A stretch of 64,000 nucleotides of DNA, taken from contig NZ_AJTS01000040.1 of the NCBI RefSeq assembly GCF_000275725.1, forward strand, positions 186,001-250,000, read 5' to 3'. The stretch's first letter is position 1; each line of letters opens with the position of its first letter. The translations under genes and the position numbers were made by a program. The notes below the pieces were generated by a model that saw only the letters and a list, made by a program, of their open reading frames with translations, had not been told where the DNA came from and made no database searches. The stretch comes from Vreelandella stevensii S18214 (GTDB lineage: Bacteria > Pseudomonadota > Gammaproteobacteria > Pseudomonadales > Halomonadaceae). Shown here piece after piece: positions 37,401-47,725 of this stretch.

Positions 37401-37430
37401 GGAGTAAGTGACAACTGCAGAGGAAAGGCG

Positions 37431-38939
37431 ATGACGCTAGCCATTGTGGCCACGCGGGCGGGCGTGGGGTTGGAAGCACCGGCGGTGCATGTCGAAGTAC
37501 ATCTGGCAAATGGCTTGCCGGGCCTGACACTGGTGGGCCTGCCGGAAACCGCCGTAAAGGAGAGCCGCGAGCGGGTGCGCAGCGCCTTGATCAACGCGGG
37601 CTTCGATTTCCCCAACACCAAGCGCATTACCCTCAACCTCGCCCCGGCGGACCTGCCCAAAGAGGGTGGCCGTTTCGATTTGCCGATTGCGCTGGGCATT
37701 CTCGCGGCGTCGGGCCAAATCCCGGTGGATGCGCTGGAAGGCATGGAGTGCGCAGGTGAGCTGGCCCTGGATGGCAAGCTGCGGGCGGTACCCGGCGTGC
37801 TGCCCTTTGCCCTGGCCACTCGCCGTACCAACAAGGCGTTGATCGTGCCCCGCGCCTGCGCCGATGAAGCCGCCCTGGCGGGCGATCTACCGGTGCTGCC
37901 CGCCGACTCTCTCTGGCAAGTCGTCGCCCACCTGTTGGGCCAGGAAAAGATCTCACCCCACCAGCTCTCGGCATCGGCCAAATCGACCACACCCATGGCC
38001 GACCTGGCCGATGTGCGCGGCCAGCACCAGGCCCGCCGGGCGCTGGAAGTGGCCGCTGCCGGGGGCCACAACCTGCTGTTTGCAGGCCCCCCCGGCACGG
38101 GCAAGACCATGCTGGCCAGCCGCTTGCCCGGCATTCTGCCGCCGCTTTCCGAGGACGACGCCCTGGAGGTGGCGGCGGTGCGCTCGGTATGTGGCCTGCC
38201 GTTGGAGGCCGACTGGGGCCAACGGCCTTTCCGCCAGCCCCACCACAGCGCCAGCGCCGCCGCACTGGTTGGCGGCGGCTCGAAGCCCAGGCCAGGGGAA
38301 ATCTCGCTGGCGCACCACGGAGTGCTGTTTCTGGATGAGCTGCCGGAGTTTTCGCGCCACGTGCTGGAAGTGTTGCGTCAGCCACTGGAGACCGGCGAAA
38401 TTCACCTCTCCCGCGCCAGCCATGAGCGCCGCTACCCTGCTCAATTTCAGCTCGTTGCCGCCATGAATCCCTGCCCCTGCGGGCACCTGGGCGATCCGCG
38501 AAGCCGCTGCCAGTGCAGCGCCAGCCAGATTCAGCGCTACCAGGCGCGTCTCTCTGGCCCGCTGCTGGACCGTATCGACCTGCAGGTGGAAGTGCCCGCG
38601 CTGCCACCGGAGCAGCTCACCGCACAAACCCAGGGCGAGCCCTCCAGCGCGGTGCGCGAACGAGTCATGGCCGCCCGGGAGCGGCAAATGGCAAGAGGTG
38701 CGCTCAACAGCCAGCTCAGCGGTAAAGCGCTGGAAGCCGCCTGCGCCCTCAACGATGAAGAGCGCGCCTGGCTGGCAGGCGTGCTGGAAAAACTCAAGCT
38801 ATCCGCCCGCGCCTACCACCGGGTACTGCGCGTGGCGCTTACGCTGGCCGACCTGCAAGGGGAACCCAAGCCCTCTCAGCCGCACTTTATCGAAGCCATC
38901 GGCTACCGGCAGCTGGATCGGCTATTGAAGGGAGCTTAA
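37431..38939 (+). CDS. comM: ComM/YifB AAA+ Mg-chelatase-like ATPase
   Basis: ComM is a hexameric helicase that drives branch migration during natural transformation. The 502-residue protein has the N-terminal ChlI-like domain (MTLAIVATRAGVGLEAPAV), Walker A GPPGTGKTM (about 222-230), Walker B GVLFLDELPEF, the zinc-type motif NPCPCGHLGD and the C-terminal Mg-chelatase domain (about 405-500). GGAAAGG precedes ATG 37431. Its first codons are duplicated 1.1 kb upstream with a toxin-antitoxin pair between. Its stop overlaps the convergent hydrolase stop by two bases. Confidence 0.95.
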   Translation: MTLAIVATRAGVGLEAPAVHVEVHLANGLPGLTLVGLPETAVKESRERVRSALINAGFDFPNTKRITLNLAPADLPKEGGRFDLPIALGILAASGQIPVDALEGMECAGELALDGKLRAVPGVLPFALATRRTNKALIVPRACADEAALAGDLPVLPADSLWQVVAHLLGQEKISPHQLSASAKSTTPMADLADVRGQHQARRALEVAAAGGHNLLFAGPPGTGKTMLASRLPGILPPLSEDDALEVAAVRSVCGLPLEADWGQRPFRQPHHSASAAALVGGGSKPRPGEISLAHHGVLFLDELPEFSRHVLEVLRQPLETGEIHLSRASHERRYPAQFQLVAAMNPCPCGHLGDPRSRCQCSASQIQRYQARLSGPLLDRIDLQVEVPALPPEQLTAQTQGEPSSAVRERVMAARERQMARGALNSQLSGKALEAACALNDEERAWLAGVLEKLKLSARAYHRVLRVALTLADLQGEPKPSQPHFIEAIGYRQLDRLLKGA

Positions 38940-39904
38940 TGCACGTTCTCGATAAAGCGATCGAGCGCTTCAAACAGCACTTCACGGATAGGATCTGCTT
39001 CGTTCACCAAGTGGTGGCGCGCCTCCGGGTGGCGGTGAATCTCCGCGTTGGGAAACTTCTCCGCCAGGATGGCCAGGTTCCACTCCCAATCGACGGTGAG
39101 GTCCTGCTCGCCTTGAAGAATCAAGGTGGGTAGCGGGCTGGGCTCCAGCGCCAACAGCCGGGGCATCCAGCGGCGCATGGCGGTAATCCACGCCACGCTC
39201 AACCGTTCAGGTTGCAGCGGGTCCTGGTCGCGCAGGAATTCGGTGAACTGCTCATCGGTAGAGTTGGGCCGATACTTGCGCGGCAGCTCCTTGACGAACG
39301 GGCTGGCGATCAAGTGAAGCCAGCTGGATTGGCTCCAGCGCCAGGGCCGCACCAAAGGTGCCAACAGCACGATGCCTGCCCAGCCTGCCTCGTCCTGGCG
39401 CGTCAACGCATCCGTGGCCAGAATGGCCGCGCCGGTACTCTGCCCGACGCCTAGCCACGGCGTAGGCGCCATGCCATACACCTGCAGCGCTTCTTGCAGG
39501 TAAGTCAGGCAGTGCTGGTAGTCGTCGAAGTCTTCGATCTCGGCCCGGGGGCCGCTGGAGAGCCCATGGCCCGGCAAGTCCCACAGCACCACGCGCCAGC
39601 CCTTGGCCAGCAAGCAGCCCAGCAAATGGCGATACAGCCCCAGGTGGTCGAAATAGCCGTGAATCACAAACGCCGTGCCTACCGGTGCAGGCGGGCTCCA
39701 CACCTGGCACCAGAGCGCAAACCGGCCGGTATCGATGAAACCAGCGTGCACCTCGTGGTTGTCACTCAATAAGGCCGCCAGACCGTAATGGCAGAAGTAG
39801 TCGTGCATGGCGTCCATGAGTGCCTCGCCCGGCCTCAAGAGAGAGAACGGCGAATCGCCTGATGCCTGGCGAAACAGGCCTTCCAAATGCTGGAAATTAT
39901 GCAT
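38936..39904 (-). CDS. Alpha/beta hydrolase (lysophospholipase/S33-like)
   Basis: The 322-residue protein has the HG oxyanion motif (VIHGYFDH, 80-87), the nucleophile S156 in GQSTG, an acidic residue in GEQDLTVDW and a late histidine in ARHHLV. It resembles monoacylglycerol lipase or lysophospholipase-like hydrolases; the substrate is unknown. ATG 39904 with AGAG upstream starts the family-like part; an earlier in-frame start adds nine residues. No signal peptide. Confidence 0.85.
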   Translation of the reverse strand: MHNFQHLEGLFRQASGDSPFSLLRPGEALMDAMHDYFCHYGLAALLSDNHEVHAGFIDTGRFALWCQVWSPPAPVGTAFVIHGYFDHLGLYRHLLGCLLAKGWRVVLWDLPGHGLSSGPRAEIEDFDDYQHCLTYLQEALQVYGMAPTPWLGVGQSTGAAILATDALTRQDEAGWAGIVLLAPLVRPWRWSQSSWLHLIASPFVKELPRKYRPNSTDEQFTEFLRDQDPLQPERLSVAWITAMRRWMPRLLALEPSPLPTLILQGEQDLTVDWEWNLAILAEKFPNAEIHRHPEARHHLVNEADPIREVLFEALDRFIENVH

Positions 39905-40123
39905 CAACGTCTCTCCGTGAACATGACACATCCATGGGCTGCCGAAACAGCGCTTGATCGCAGCGGCAGCGGGGCCACTCTCATCATTTGGTCGAGCATT
40001 TTACCGCTTTCGGGTCTACCCTGTTTACATGCCACCGCAGGTGTGGAAGTATTTTCCATAAATTACCTTTCACCCGAGCCGTGGCACTAGAACAATCCAC
40101 GGGCACCTTCACAGGAGATCCCC

Positions 40124-42298
40124 ATGAGCGAGCGTATCACGCGCCACCGTTTACAGGTGGCAGCCGACCTGGACCGTTTCATCAACGAGCAGGCTCTGCC
40201 GGGCACCGGCGTCGACGAAAGCGCCTTCTGGGCCGGTGTCGATGCCCTGTTCCACGAGTTGACCCCCAAAAACCGCCAGCTGCTCGAAGAGCGCGACACT
40301 CTGCAAGAGAAGCTGGACGCCTGGCATCGGGAAAACCCTGGCCCGGTCAGCGACATGCCCGCCTACCGTCGCTTCCTGAAAGAAGTGGGCTACCTGGTAG
40401 AGCCACCGAACAGCGTGAAGGCCACCACCGCCAACGTCGACCGTGAAGTGGCCATTCAAGCGGGCCCACAGCTGGTCGTCCCGGTGAGCAACGCTCGTTA
40501 CGCCCTGAACGCGGCCAATGCGCGCTGGGGCAGTCTGTACGATGCGCTGTACGGCACCGATGCCATCTCAGAAGAAGACGGCGCGGAAAAAGGCACCAGC
40601 TTCAACCCGAAGCGCGGCGAAAAAGTCATCGCTTACGCCCGTGGCGTGCTGGACCGTGCCGCCCCGCTGGCCACCGGTTCCCACCGGGATGCGGTGAAGT
40701 ACGTCATTCGTGATGGTCACCTGGTGGTCAGCCTGGAGGGCGGTCGTGAAACCGGCCTGCAAGATGCCAGCAAGCTGATCGGCTTCAACGGCGACGCTTC
40801 GGCCCCCGAGTCGATTCTGTTGGCCAACAACGGCCTTCACCTGGAAATCCAGATCGATGCCAGCCACCCCATCGGCAAGACCGACCCGGCACACGTCAAG
40901 GACGTGCTCGTCGAAGCCGCGCTGACCGCCATCATGGACTGCGAAGATTCCGTGGCAGCGGTAGACTCCGAAGACAAGGTCGGCGTGTACAGCAACTGGC
41001 TCGGCCTGATGAAGGGCGACCTGGAAGAGAGCATCGAGAAAGGCGGAAAAACCTTCACCCGCAAGCTGCACGCTGACCGCACCTGGCAAACCACCGACGG
41101 CAACAGCGTTACACTGCCGGGCCGTTCGCTGATGTTCGTGCGCAACGTGGGCCACCTGATGACCACGCCTGCGGTGCTGGACGAAAACGGCAACGAACTG
41201 CCGGAAGGCATCCTGGATGCGGTCGTGACCTCGCTGCTGGCGCTGCACGATCTGAAGAAAGACGCCGACCAGCCGCGCAACTCCCGCGCGGGTTCGGTGT
41301 ACATCGTCAAGCCGAAGATGCACGGACCCAAAGAAGTCGCGTTTGCCAACGAGCTGTTTGGCCGCGTGGAAGACATTCTGGGCATGAGCCGTGACACCCT
41401 GAAAATGGGCATCATGGACGAGGAGCGCCGCACCACGGTCAACCTCAAGGCGTGTATCGCCGAAGCCACCTCGCGCGTGGTATTCATCAACACCGGCTTC
41501 CTGGACCGCACCGGCGATGAAATGCACACCGCCATGGAAGCCGGCCCGATGGTTCGCAAGGGCGACATGAAGAGCGCCGCCTGGATCACCGCCTACGAGA
41601 AGAACAACGTGCAGGTCGGTTTGGCCTGTGGCCTGCGTGGCCGCGCCCAGATCGGTAAAGGCATGTGGGCCATGCCCGACCTGATGCACAGCATGCTGGA
41701 GCAGAAGATCGGCCATCCGAAAGCCGGTGCCAACACGGCGTGGGTACCGTCACCCACGGCGGCTGCCCTGCACGCCCTGCACTACCATCAGGTCAATGTC
41801 GCCGATATTCAGCGCGACCTGGAAGCCCAGGGCGAGCCGGATCTGCTCGACGACCTGCTCACCGTGCCGGTAGCAGAAAACGCCAACTGGTCGGATGACG
41901 AGATTCAGCAGGAGCTGGATAACAACTGCCAGGGCATTCTGGGTTACGTGGTGCGTTGGGTAGAGCACGGCGTCGGCTGCTCGAAGGTGCCGGACATTCA
42001 CAACGTCGGCCTGATGGAAGACCGCGCCACGCTGCGTATCTCCAGCCAGCACATTGCCAACTGGCTGCACCATGGCATTGTCGATGCGCCGCGTGTGGAG
42101 GAGACCCTCAAGCGCATGGCAAAAGTGGTCGATGAGCAGAACGCGGGCGACCCGACGTACACCGCCATGAGTGCGGATTTCGCAGGCTCCACAGCGTTCA
42201 AGGCAGCCTCCGACCTGATCTTCAAGGGCCGCGTCCAGCCCTCTGGCTACACCGAACCGCTGTTGCACGAGTGGCGCCAGGTACACAAGGCCAAGTAA
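40124..42298 (+). CDS. glcB: Malate synthase G
   Basis: GlcB condenses glyoxylate with acetyl-CoA to malate. The 724-residue length and sequence are those of the monomeric G isoform ([53 protein letters not shown] in blocks). AGGAG precedes ATG 40124. No isocitrate lyase or glycolate oxidase genes are adjacent. A strong terminator follows. Confidence 0.96.
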   Translation: MSERITRHRLQVAADLDRFINEQALPGTGVDESAFWAGVDALFHELTPKNRQLLEERDTLQEKLDAWHRENPGPVSDMPAYRRFLKEVGYLVEPPNSVKATTANVDREVAIQAGPQLVVPVSNARYALNAANARWGSLYDALYGTDAISEEDGAEKGTSFNPKRGEKVIAYARGVLDRAAPLATGSHRDAVKYVIRDGHLVVSLEGGRETGLQDASKLIGFNGDASAPESILLANNGLHLEIQIDASHPIGKTDPAHVKDVLVEAALTAIMDCEDSVAAVDSEDKVGVYSNWLGLMKGDLEESIEKGGKTFTRKLHADRTWQTTDGNSVTLPGRSLMFVRNVGHLMTTPAVLDENGNELPEGILDAVVTSLLALHDLKKDADQPRNSRAGSVYIVKPKMHGPKEVAFANELFGRVEDILGMSRDTLKMGIMDEERRTTVNLKACIAEATSRVVFINTGFLDRTGDEMHTAMEAGPMVRKGDMKSAAWITAYEKNNVQVGLACGLRGRAQIGKGMWAMPDLMHSMLEQKIGHPKAGANTAWVPSPTAAALHALHYHQVNVADIQRDLEAQGEPDLLDDLLTVPVAENANWSDDEIQQELDNNCQGILGYVVRWVEHGVGCSKVPDIHNVGLMEDRATLRISSQHIANWLHHGIVDAPRVEETLKRMAKVVDEQNAGDPTYTAMSADFAGSTAFKAASDLIFKGRVQPSGYTEPLLHEWRQVHKAK

Positions 42299-42321
42299 GC
42301 ACTACTGCTAAATGGCCTGCC

Positions 42322-42353
42322 AAGCCCCAAGGCTCGCGCCCTGGGGCTTTTTT
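42322..42353 (+). terminator. Terminator after glcB
   Basis: AAGCCCC (42322-42328) pairs with GGGGCTT (42343-42349) and runs into six T. Classic rho-independent form. Confidence 0.88.
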
Positions 42354-42394
42354 ATTTATGCTAGCTTACGTTAACGTCAAGGAGAACAACAACA

Positions 42395-42820
42395 ATGACC
42401 GTGATGACCGCCGAGCAGATTGAGCACTTTTTAGATGAAGTCTTTCCCCAGCGCATGGGCAAGATAGAGAGCGTGGGCGAGATGTGCGCCACCCTGCGTC
42501 TAACTATTGGCCATGAGCACTTGCGCCCTGGCCCTCGCGTGTCGGGCCCCACCATGATGGGCTTTGCGGATGTGGCGCTCTACGTGGCGATACTGGCCCA
42601 GATTGGCCCCGAGCCCATGGCCGTGACCAGCGATCTGAACTGCCACTTTCTGCGCGCGGCGTCGGGGGATCACGACATCGTCGCCCACGCCAAGCTGATT
42701 AAGCTGGGCCGCCGCCTGGCGGTGGGCGAAGTGCAGATTTTTTCGGTCAGCGATGCATCGCGCCCCGTGGTGCATGTCACCGCCAGCTATGCGTTGCCAG
42801 ACAAGCCTGAAAACGTTTAA
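42395..42820 (+). CDS. PaaI-family hotdog thioesterase
   Basis: The 141-residue protein shows the hotdog core: RPGPRVSGPTMMGFADVALY with the acidic active-site region, then SDLNCHFLRAA and GRRLAVGEVQIF. It would hydrolyse acyl-CoA or act as a small acyl-CoA binding protein. Substrate not predictable. AAGGAG lies upstream of ATG 42395. Confidence 0.82.
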   Translation: MTVMTAEQIEHFLDEVFPQRMGKIESVGEMCATLRLTIGHEHLRPGPRVSGPTMMGFADVALYVAILAQIGPEPMAVTSDLNCHFLRAASGDHDIVAHAKLIKLGRRLAVGEVQIFSVSDASRPVVHVTASYALPDKPENV

Positions 42821-42903
42821 TCAAGGTGGCGAGAAGCCAAGCAAGCGCTTAACAATCGTTATAAAGTAAGCAGTGGCTGTTTTATCGATATGGCGATTCG
42901 TTA

Positions 42904-45390
42904 ATGATCCTGCCCAACCTGCTACTCGCCCCCCAGGCACTCGGTGCGCTGCAGGGGACACACAACGCCGCGCTGGTAACGCTATCATGGCTCATTGCGC
43001 TAGCGGCCTCTTATGCCAGCCTCGAGATCATTCGACTGGTGGGCAGTACGGACTCACGGCTATGGCGTCGCTGGTGGCTGCTGGCCGGGGCTAGCGTCAT
43101 GGGGGTCGGTGTGTGGAGCATGCACTTTGTCGGCATGCACGCCTACCAGCTGAGCTTTCCGGTCACCCATGCCCCCCTGCTGACCCTGCTCTCCGTGTTC
43201 CCCGCGATTATCGGCAGCCTGGTGGCCATGAACCTGCTCTGTCGCGAGACCCTATCTCATCGCCAGACGCTGATAGCAGGCACGAGTCTCGGTCTGGGGA
43301 TTGGTGTGATGCACTATAGCGGCATGGCAGCCATGCGCATGCCCGCGACGCTTTACTACGCACTCGATCTGTTTCTGGTGTCGCTGGTGGTGGCCGTGGG
43401 CCTGGGCGTGGTCAGCGCCTACGCCTACCGGCTTAGCCGCCGGGATGATGGCATGCGCCACTATCATCGCTACGCCTTACTGTCGGCGCTGTGTATTTCC
43501 GTGGCGGTCAGCGGCATGCACTATGTCGCCATGCGGGCGACCTGGCTGGTGCCACACTTACCCCTGACCGCACAGGCTACCTTGCACTCCCACGAGTCCC
43601 ACTGGCTCATCTACCTGATCAGCGCAGCGGCGGTTACTACGGCATTCCTGACGCTGGCGGCTATCCAGGTGCAGCGCCGCTTTCAGGCCAGTCAGCGTCA
43701 CGGCGACATGACCCAGCGGCGGCTATCAGAAGTCATTGCAGCCCTGCAGGACGGCGTGGTGCTGTTCGACCACTCAGCCCGTATCCGGCTATGCAATGCC
43801 GCGTTCGAGCGGCTCACCGGCCGCAGTGCAGAGCAGCTGTTCGACACCTCAGTGGCGAAGGTCGCCTATGCCAAGAATCAGCAGACCCTGAACGGCCAGA
43901 TTCAACAGGCGCTATCAGAACAGGGTAAATGGAGCGGCATGATCACCGCGCTGCGCGCCGATGGAGAGGAGTACCCCGCCTGGCTGAGCGTCAGCCGCGT
44001 GCGCTACGCCAATCGCCAGCAACCGGATTATGTGGCGCTACTGAGCGACCGCACCGTAGAGCACCAGGCCCAACAGCGCATCCGCTACGCCGCCTACCAC
44101 GACCGACTAACGGGCTTGCCCAATCGCCTGGCGCTTCAGGAGCACTTAAACGCCCGCATGGAAAGTCCGGCCGAGGCACGCCATTTTGCCTATCTGGTGC
44201 TGGTCGACATTGACCGTTTCAAGGTATTGAACGATAGCCTGGGCCAGGAAGTAGGCGACGAGCTACTGCGACAGCTAGGTAAGCGCCTCAACCAGCAGGT
44301 TGACGAGAACACCTACGTGGCACGTCTGGATGGCAATGAGTTCGCGCTTTACGGTGAGCTGGCCGCTTCTTCCCAGGCTGCCGCCGAGCGTCACGTCCAG
44401 CAGCGTGTGACGAACCTGCTAGCCAGCTTGTCGTCACCCTATCAGCTGCATGGCCACACCTACCCCTGCAAATTGAATGTGGGCCTGCTGGTCTGCTCTC
44501 TGAGTGACATCGACCATATTAGCCAGCTGTTCAAGCGTGCCGGATTGGCGTTACTGGAAGCCAAACGCCAGCGGGACGGCCAACCACAGCGCTTCTGCTC
44601 GGCCATGGAGCAAGCGCTGGAAGAGCACCTGACGCTGGAACGCGAACTGCGCCTGGCCATCGAAAACGGCGCGCTGAGTTTGCACCTTCAACCACAGGTC
44701 GATGCACAGCACCAACTCAAGGGAGCCGAGGCGCTGGTGCGCTGGCATCATCCAGAACAAGGCATGATTTCGCCCGGGCGCTTTATCCCCGTGGCCGAAC
44801 AGACCGGGCTGATCCTGCCGCTGGGCGCCTGGGTCTTGCAGGAAGGCTGCCGACTGCTGGGCCATTGGCAACACGTGCCGCACCTGAACTCACTGAAGCT
44901 GTCGCTGAACGTCAGTGTGCGCCAATTTCAGCAGCCCGATTTCGTCGAGCAGGTCGTCACGGCACTGAGCAGTGCCAAAGCGCCTCCGGAATGCTTGACG
45001 TTGGAGCTCACCGAGTCGCTGCTACTCAGTGACCCGGAAGGCACCATCGACAAGATGCGCAGGCTGCGCAAGCTGGGTATTCGTTTTGCGCTGGATGACT
45101 TTGGCACCGGTTACTCGTCGTTGGCCTATCTGAAATCACTGCCGTTGGACACCCTCAAGATCGATATTGCCTTTGTCAGAGATCTAACGCTGGACATCCA
45201 GACGACGCCCATTGCTGGCACCATTATCGCGCTGGCCGACAGTCTGGGATTGGAGGTAGTCGCCGAAGGCGTGGAAACCGCCGAGCAGTGCACTGTTCTG
45301 GAGCGACTAGGCTGCCAGGTTTACCAGGGCTACTATTTTGGTAAGCCAGTGCCCGTGGACGCTTTCATGGAAAGCGCCCAAATAGCGTAA
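42904..45390 (+). CDS. MHYT-PAS-GGDEF-EAL membrane protein, probable c-di-GMP phosphodiesterase
   Basis: The 828-residue protein has an N-terminal MHYT membrane sensor with repeated motifs (MHFVGMH near 78, MHYSGM near 137, MHYVAM near 200), a PAS domain (about 275-390), a GGDEF domain whose signature is changed to DGNEF at 476-480, and a complete EAL domain starting E609-A610-L611. The EAL domain keeps LELTESLLL, DDFGTGYSS and KIDIAF. The diguanylate cyclase site is therefore likely dead and may bind GTP as a regulator, while the phosphodiesterase site looks active. MHYT domains are thought to sense O2, CO or NO through copper. Confidence 0.92.
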   Translation: MILPNLLLAPQALGALQGTHNAALVTLSWLIALAASYASLEIIRLVGSTDSRLWRRWWLLAGASVMGVGVWSMHFVGMHAYQLSFPVTHAPLLTLLSVFPAIIGSLVAMNLLCRETLSHRQTLIAGTSLGLGIGVMHYSGMAAMRMPATLYYALDLFLVSLVVAVGLGVVSAYAYRLSRRDDGMRHYHRYALLSALCISVAVSGMHYVAMRATWLVPHLPLTAQATLHSHESHWLIYLISAAAVTTAFLTLAAIQVQRRFQASQRHGDMTQRRLSEVIAALQDGVVLFDHSARIRLCNAAFERLTGRSAEQLFDTSVAKVAYAKNQQTLNGQIQQALSEQGKWSGMITALRADGEEYPAWLSVSRVRYANRQQPDYVALLSDRTVEHQAQQRIRYAAYHDRLTGLPNRLALQEHLNARMESPAEARHFAYLVLVDIDRFKVLNDSLGQEVGDELLRQLGKRLNQQVDENTYVARLDGNEFALYGELAASSQAAAERHVQQRVTNLLASLSSPYQLHGHTYPCKLNVGLLVCSLSDIDHISQLFKRAGLALLEAKRQRDGQPQRFCSAMEQALEEHLTLERELRLAIENGALSLHLQPQVDAQHQLKGAEALVRWHHPEQGMISPGRFIPVAEQTGLILPLGAWVLQEGCRLLGHWQHVPHLNSLKLSLNVSVRQFQQPDFVEQVVTALSSAKAPPECLTLELTESLLLSDPEGTIDKMRRLRKLGIRFALDDFGTGYSSLAYLKSLPLDTLKIDIAFVRDLTLDIQTTPIAGTIIALADSLGLEVVAEGVETAEQCTVLERLGCQVYQGYYFGKPVPVDAFMESAQIA

Positions 45391-45748
45391 TCGCCGCTAA
45401 CGCCAGCCATCCGCCGATCAGCAACACCCCACCGATGGGGGTGACGATGCCCACGTTCAGCCCTGCCAGCACCATCAGGTAGAGCGAGCCGCTGAATGCC
45501 GCCATCCCCGTGGCCCACAGAGCCAGCACCCAGTGCTGGCCAGGGTGTGGGCACTGGCTGCGCCAGGCCAGCAGCACCATCATGGCCAACGTATGCCACG
45601 CCTGATAACGCACGCCGGTTTCCACCACCTCGACCATGGCCGCACTGGTGCGTGCCGACAGCCCATGGGCCGCGTAAGCGCCCAGCATGACCATCATCGC
45701 CCCCGAAAGCGCTGCCAACCCCCACCACCACCGATCGCCTTGCTGCAC
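45365..45748 (-). CDS. DUF423 small membrane protein
   Basis: The 127-residue protein has four hydrophobic helices and the family pattern LGAYAAHGL, VRYQAWHTLAMM and TPIGGVLLIGGW. Members (YgdD/YwdK) are inner-membrane proteins of unknown function. Its 3' end overlaps the convergent EAL gene by 26 bases. Confidence 0.85.
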   Translation of the reverse strand: MQQGDRWWWGLAALSGAMMVMLGAYAAHGLSARTSAAMVEVVETGVRYQAWHTLAMMVLLAWRSQCPHPGQHWVLALWATGMAAFSGSLYLMVLAGLNVGIVTPIGGVLLIGGWLALAAITLFGRFP

Positions 45749-45889
45749 ACCCTGCTCCTTTTACTCAGGTGAGCGGCTTACCGCCGCACCGTTAATCGTC
45801 GAGATATTGCGTGCCACACATACCTGGCCGAGGCTGAAACCGCTACAATAAGGGCCGTTTCGCTTCACCCACTGGGACGCTCACTGTTT

Positions 45890-46111
45890 ATGTCTACCCC
45901 CAATGAGTCGATACAGCTTACGCTCAATGGCGAAGCCTACGCCATTGCCCCGGGCCTGACCGCCGCTGATCTGGTCGCCCAACTGGGCTTGAGCGGGCGG
46001 CGAATCGCCGTCGAGATCAACGAACAGATCGTGCCCAAGAGCCAACTGGCCGCCACCGCGCTCGCCGATGGCGACCAGGTCGAAGTCGTCCACGCCATTG
46101 GTGGCGGCTAA
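45890..46111 (+). CDS. thiS: Thiamine biosynthesis sulfur carrier ThiS
   Basis: The 73-residue ubiquitin-like protein ends in the GG (HAIGGG) that is thiocarboxylated and gives sulfur to the thiazole. It is followed 29 bases later by thiG. No thiamine riboswitch is seen upstream. The RBS at ATG 45890 is weak. Confidence 0.92.
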   Translation: MSTPNESIQLTLNGEAYAIAPGLTAADLVAQLGLSGRRIAVEINEQIVPKSQLAATALADGDQVEVVHAIGGG

Positions 46112-46140
46112 CGGCCATCGCGCTTTTTCAAGGAACCGCC

Positions 46141-46935
46141 ATGACGCAACTGACCGACACACCGTTCACTATTGCCGGACGTGACTTTACTTCCCGCCTG
46201 TTGGTAGGCACCGGCAAGTACAAGGACTTTACCGAAACCGGCGCGGCCATTGCCCAGAGCGGTGCCGAGATCGTCACCTTTGCCGTGCGCCGCACCAACC
46301 TTGGCCAGGACGCCGATGCGCCAAACCTGCTCGACGTCATCTCGCCCAGGCAGTACACCCTGCTGCCCAATACCGCGGGCTGCTACAACGCCAAGGATGC
46401 GATTCGCACCTGCCGCCTGGCCCGCGAGCTGCTGGATGGCCACAACCTCGTGAAGCTGGAAGTGCTGGGCGATGATCACACCCTCTACCCCAACGTGGTC
46501 GAGACGCTAAAAGCCGCAGAAACCCTGCTGGCCGATGGCTTCGAAGTCATGGTGTACACCAGTGATGACCCCATAGTGGCACGTGAGCTGGAAGCCATGG
46601 GCTGCTGCGCCATCATGCCGCTGGGCTCGCTGATTGGTTCGGGCCACGGCATTCAGAACCCGCACAACGTGCGCCTGATCGTCGAGCAGAGCAAAGTTCC
46701 CGTACTGGTGGATGCCGGTATCGGGACGGCCTCGGATGCCGCCATGGCCATGGAGCTAGGGTGCGACGGGGTACTGCTGAATACCGCGATTGCCCACGCA
46801 CGCGACCCGCTGCGCATGGCCAACGCCATGAAGCTGGCCGTGGAAGCTGGCCGCGACGCCTTTTTGGCAGGGCGCATGCCGCGCCGCCAGAGCGCCGACC
46901 CCTCTTCGCCATTTGCAGGCCGAATCAACGGCTGA
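46141..46935 (+). CDS. thiG: Thiazole synthase ThiG
   Basis: ThiG forms the thiamine thiazole ring from deoxyxylulose phosphate, dehydroglycine and ThiS thiocarboxylate. The 264-residue TIM barrel has the Schiff-base lysine K105 in VKLEVLGDD, the start [11 protein letters not shown] and the late [18 protein letters not shown]. It directly follows thiS and uses the product of dxs found at the window start. Confidence 0.96.
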   Translation: MTQLTDTPFTIAGRDFTSRLLVGTGKYKDFTETGAAIAQSGAEIVTFAVRRTNLGQDADAPNLLDVISPRQYTLLPNTAGCYNAKDAIRTCRLARELLDGHNLVKLEVLGDDHTLYPNVVETLKAAETLLADGFEVMVYTSDDPIVARELEAMGCCAIMPLGSLIGSGHGIQNPHNVRLIVEQSKVPVLVDAGIGTASDAAMAMELGCDGVLLNTAIAHARDPLRMANAMKLAVEAGRDAFLAGRMPRRQSADPSSPFAGRING

Positions 46936-46947
46936 TACAGAGACATC

Positions 46948-47697
46948 ATGACCGACACCAACGACACTGTGCCGAACGGCAACACCACTGGCCCGGAGAG
47001 CGCAGATGCGCCGCTGCACCGTCGCGGCATCAAAAGCTACGTGATCCGTGCCGGGCGCATGACCCAAGCCCAGCAGCGCGGCCTGGAAGAAGTATGGCCA
47101 CGCCTGGGCTTGACTATTGCCGATGGCCGCCAGGATCTGGATGCCCTGTTTGGCCGTCAAGCCCCCCGCGTGGTGGAAATTGGCTTTGGCATGGGTAATT
47201 CGCTGATCGAACAGGCAGAAACCCACCCGGATACCGACTTCATCGGCATCGAAGTACACGCCCCTGGCGTGGGCAAGCTGCTGGACGAGGTCGACAAGCG
47301 CGGTTTGACCAACCTGCGGGTGTACCGTGAAGATGCGCTGGCCGTCCTCGAGCAGTGCTTGCCGGAAGCCTCGCTGACGACCCTGCAACTGTTCTTCCCC
47401 GACCCATGGCCGAAGAAAAAGCACCACAAGCGGCGCATCGTCCAGCCGGCCTTCGTGGAGCTCATTCGCACGCGCCTCATGCCCGGCGGCACCTTCCATA
47501 TGGCCACCGACTGGGAAGCCTATGCCGAATGGATGGCCGAGGTGATGGAGGACGCCCCTGGCTACGCCAACACCGCCACGCCCGAGACCGCACCTTACGT
47601 GCCCCGCCCGGCCTTCCGCCCGCTCACCAAGTTCGAAGCGCGCGGCGAGAAGCTCGGTCACGGCGTATGGGACCTGATCTACCGCCGGGAAGCCTGA
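46948..47697 (+). CDS. trmB: tRNA (guanine-N7-)-methyltransferase
   Basis: TrmB methylates G46 in the tRNA variable loop. The 249-residue protein has SAM motif [28 protein letters not shown] and the catalytic [16 protein letters not shown]. It starts 12 bases after thiG and is likely cotranscribed, the common thiS-thiG-trmB order in gammaproteobacteria. Confidence 0.95.
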   Translation: MTDTNDTVPNGNTTGPESADAPLHRRGIKSYVIRAGRMTQAQQRGLEEVWPRLGLTIADGRQDLDALFGRQAPRVVEIGFGMGNSLIEQAETHPDTDFIGIEVHAPGVGKLLDEVDKRGLTNLRVYREDALAVLEQCLPEASLTTLQLFFPDPWPKKKHHKRRIVQPAFVELIRTRLMPGGTFHMATDWEAYAEWMAEVMEDAPGYANTATPETAPYVPRPAFRPLTKFEARGEKLGHGVWDLIYRREA

Positions 47698-47725
47698 CGC
47701 CCGGTCTATGCCGCGACTGACCCAC

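Noticed and set aside
40568-41716. 382-codon open frame on the minus strand inside glcB
   Set aside because: Antisense shadow of malate synthase G with low-complexity composition and no start signals.
45749-45889. Thiamine (TPP) riboswitch before thiS
   Set aside because: The conserved CUGAGA and ACCUGA elements are not present in the 141-base leader.
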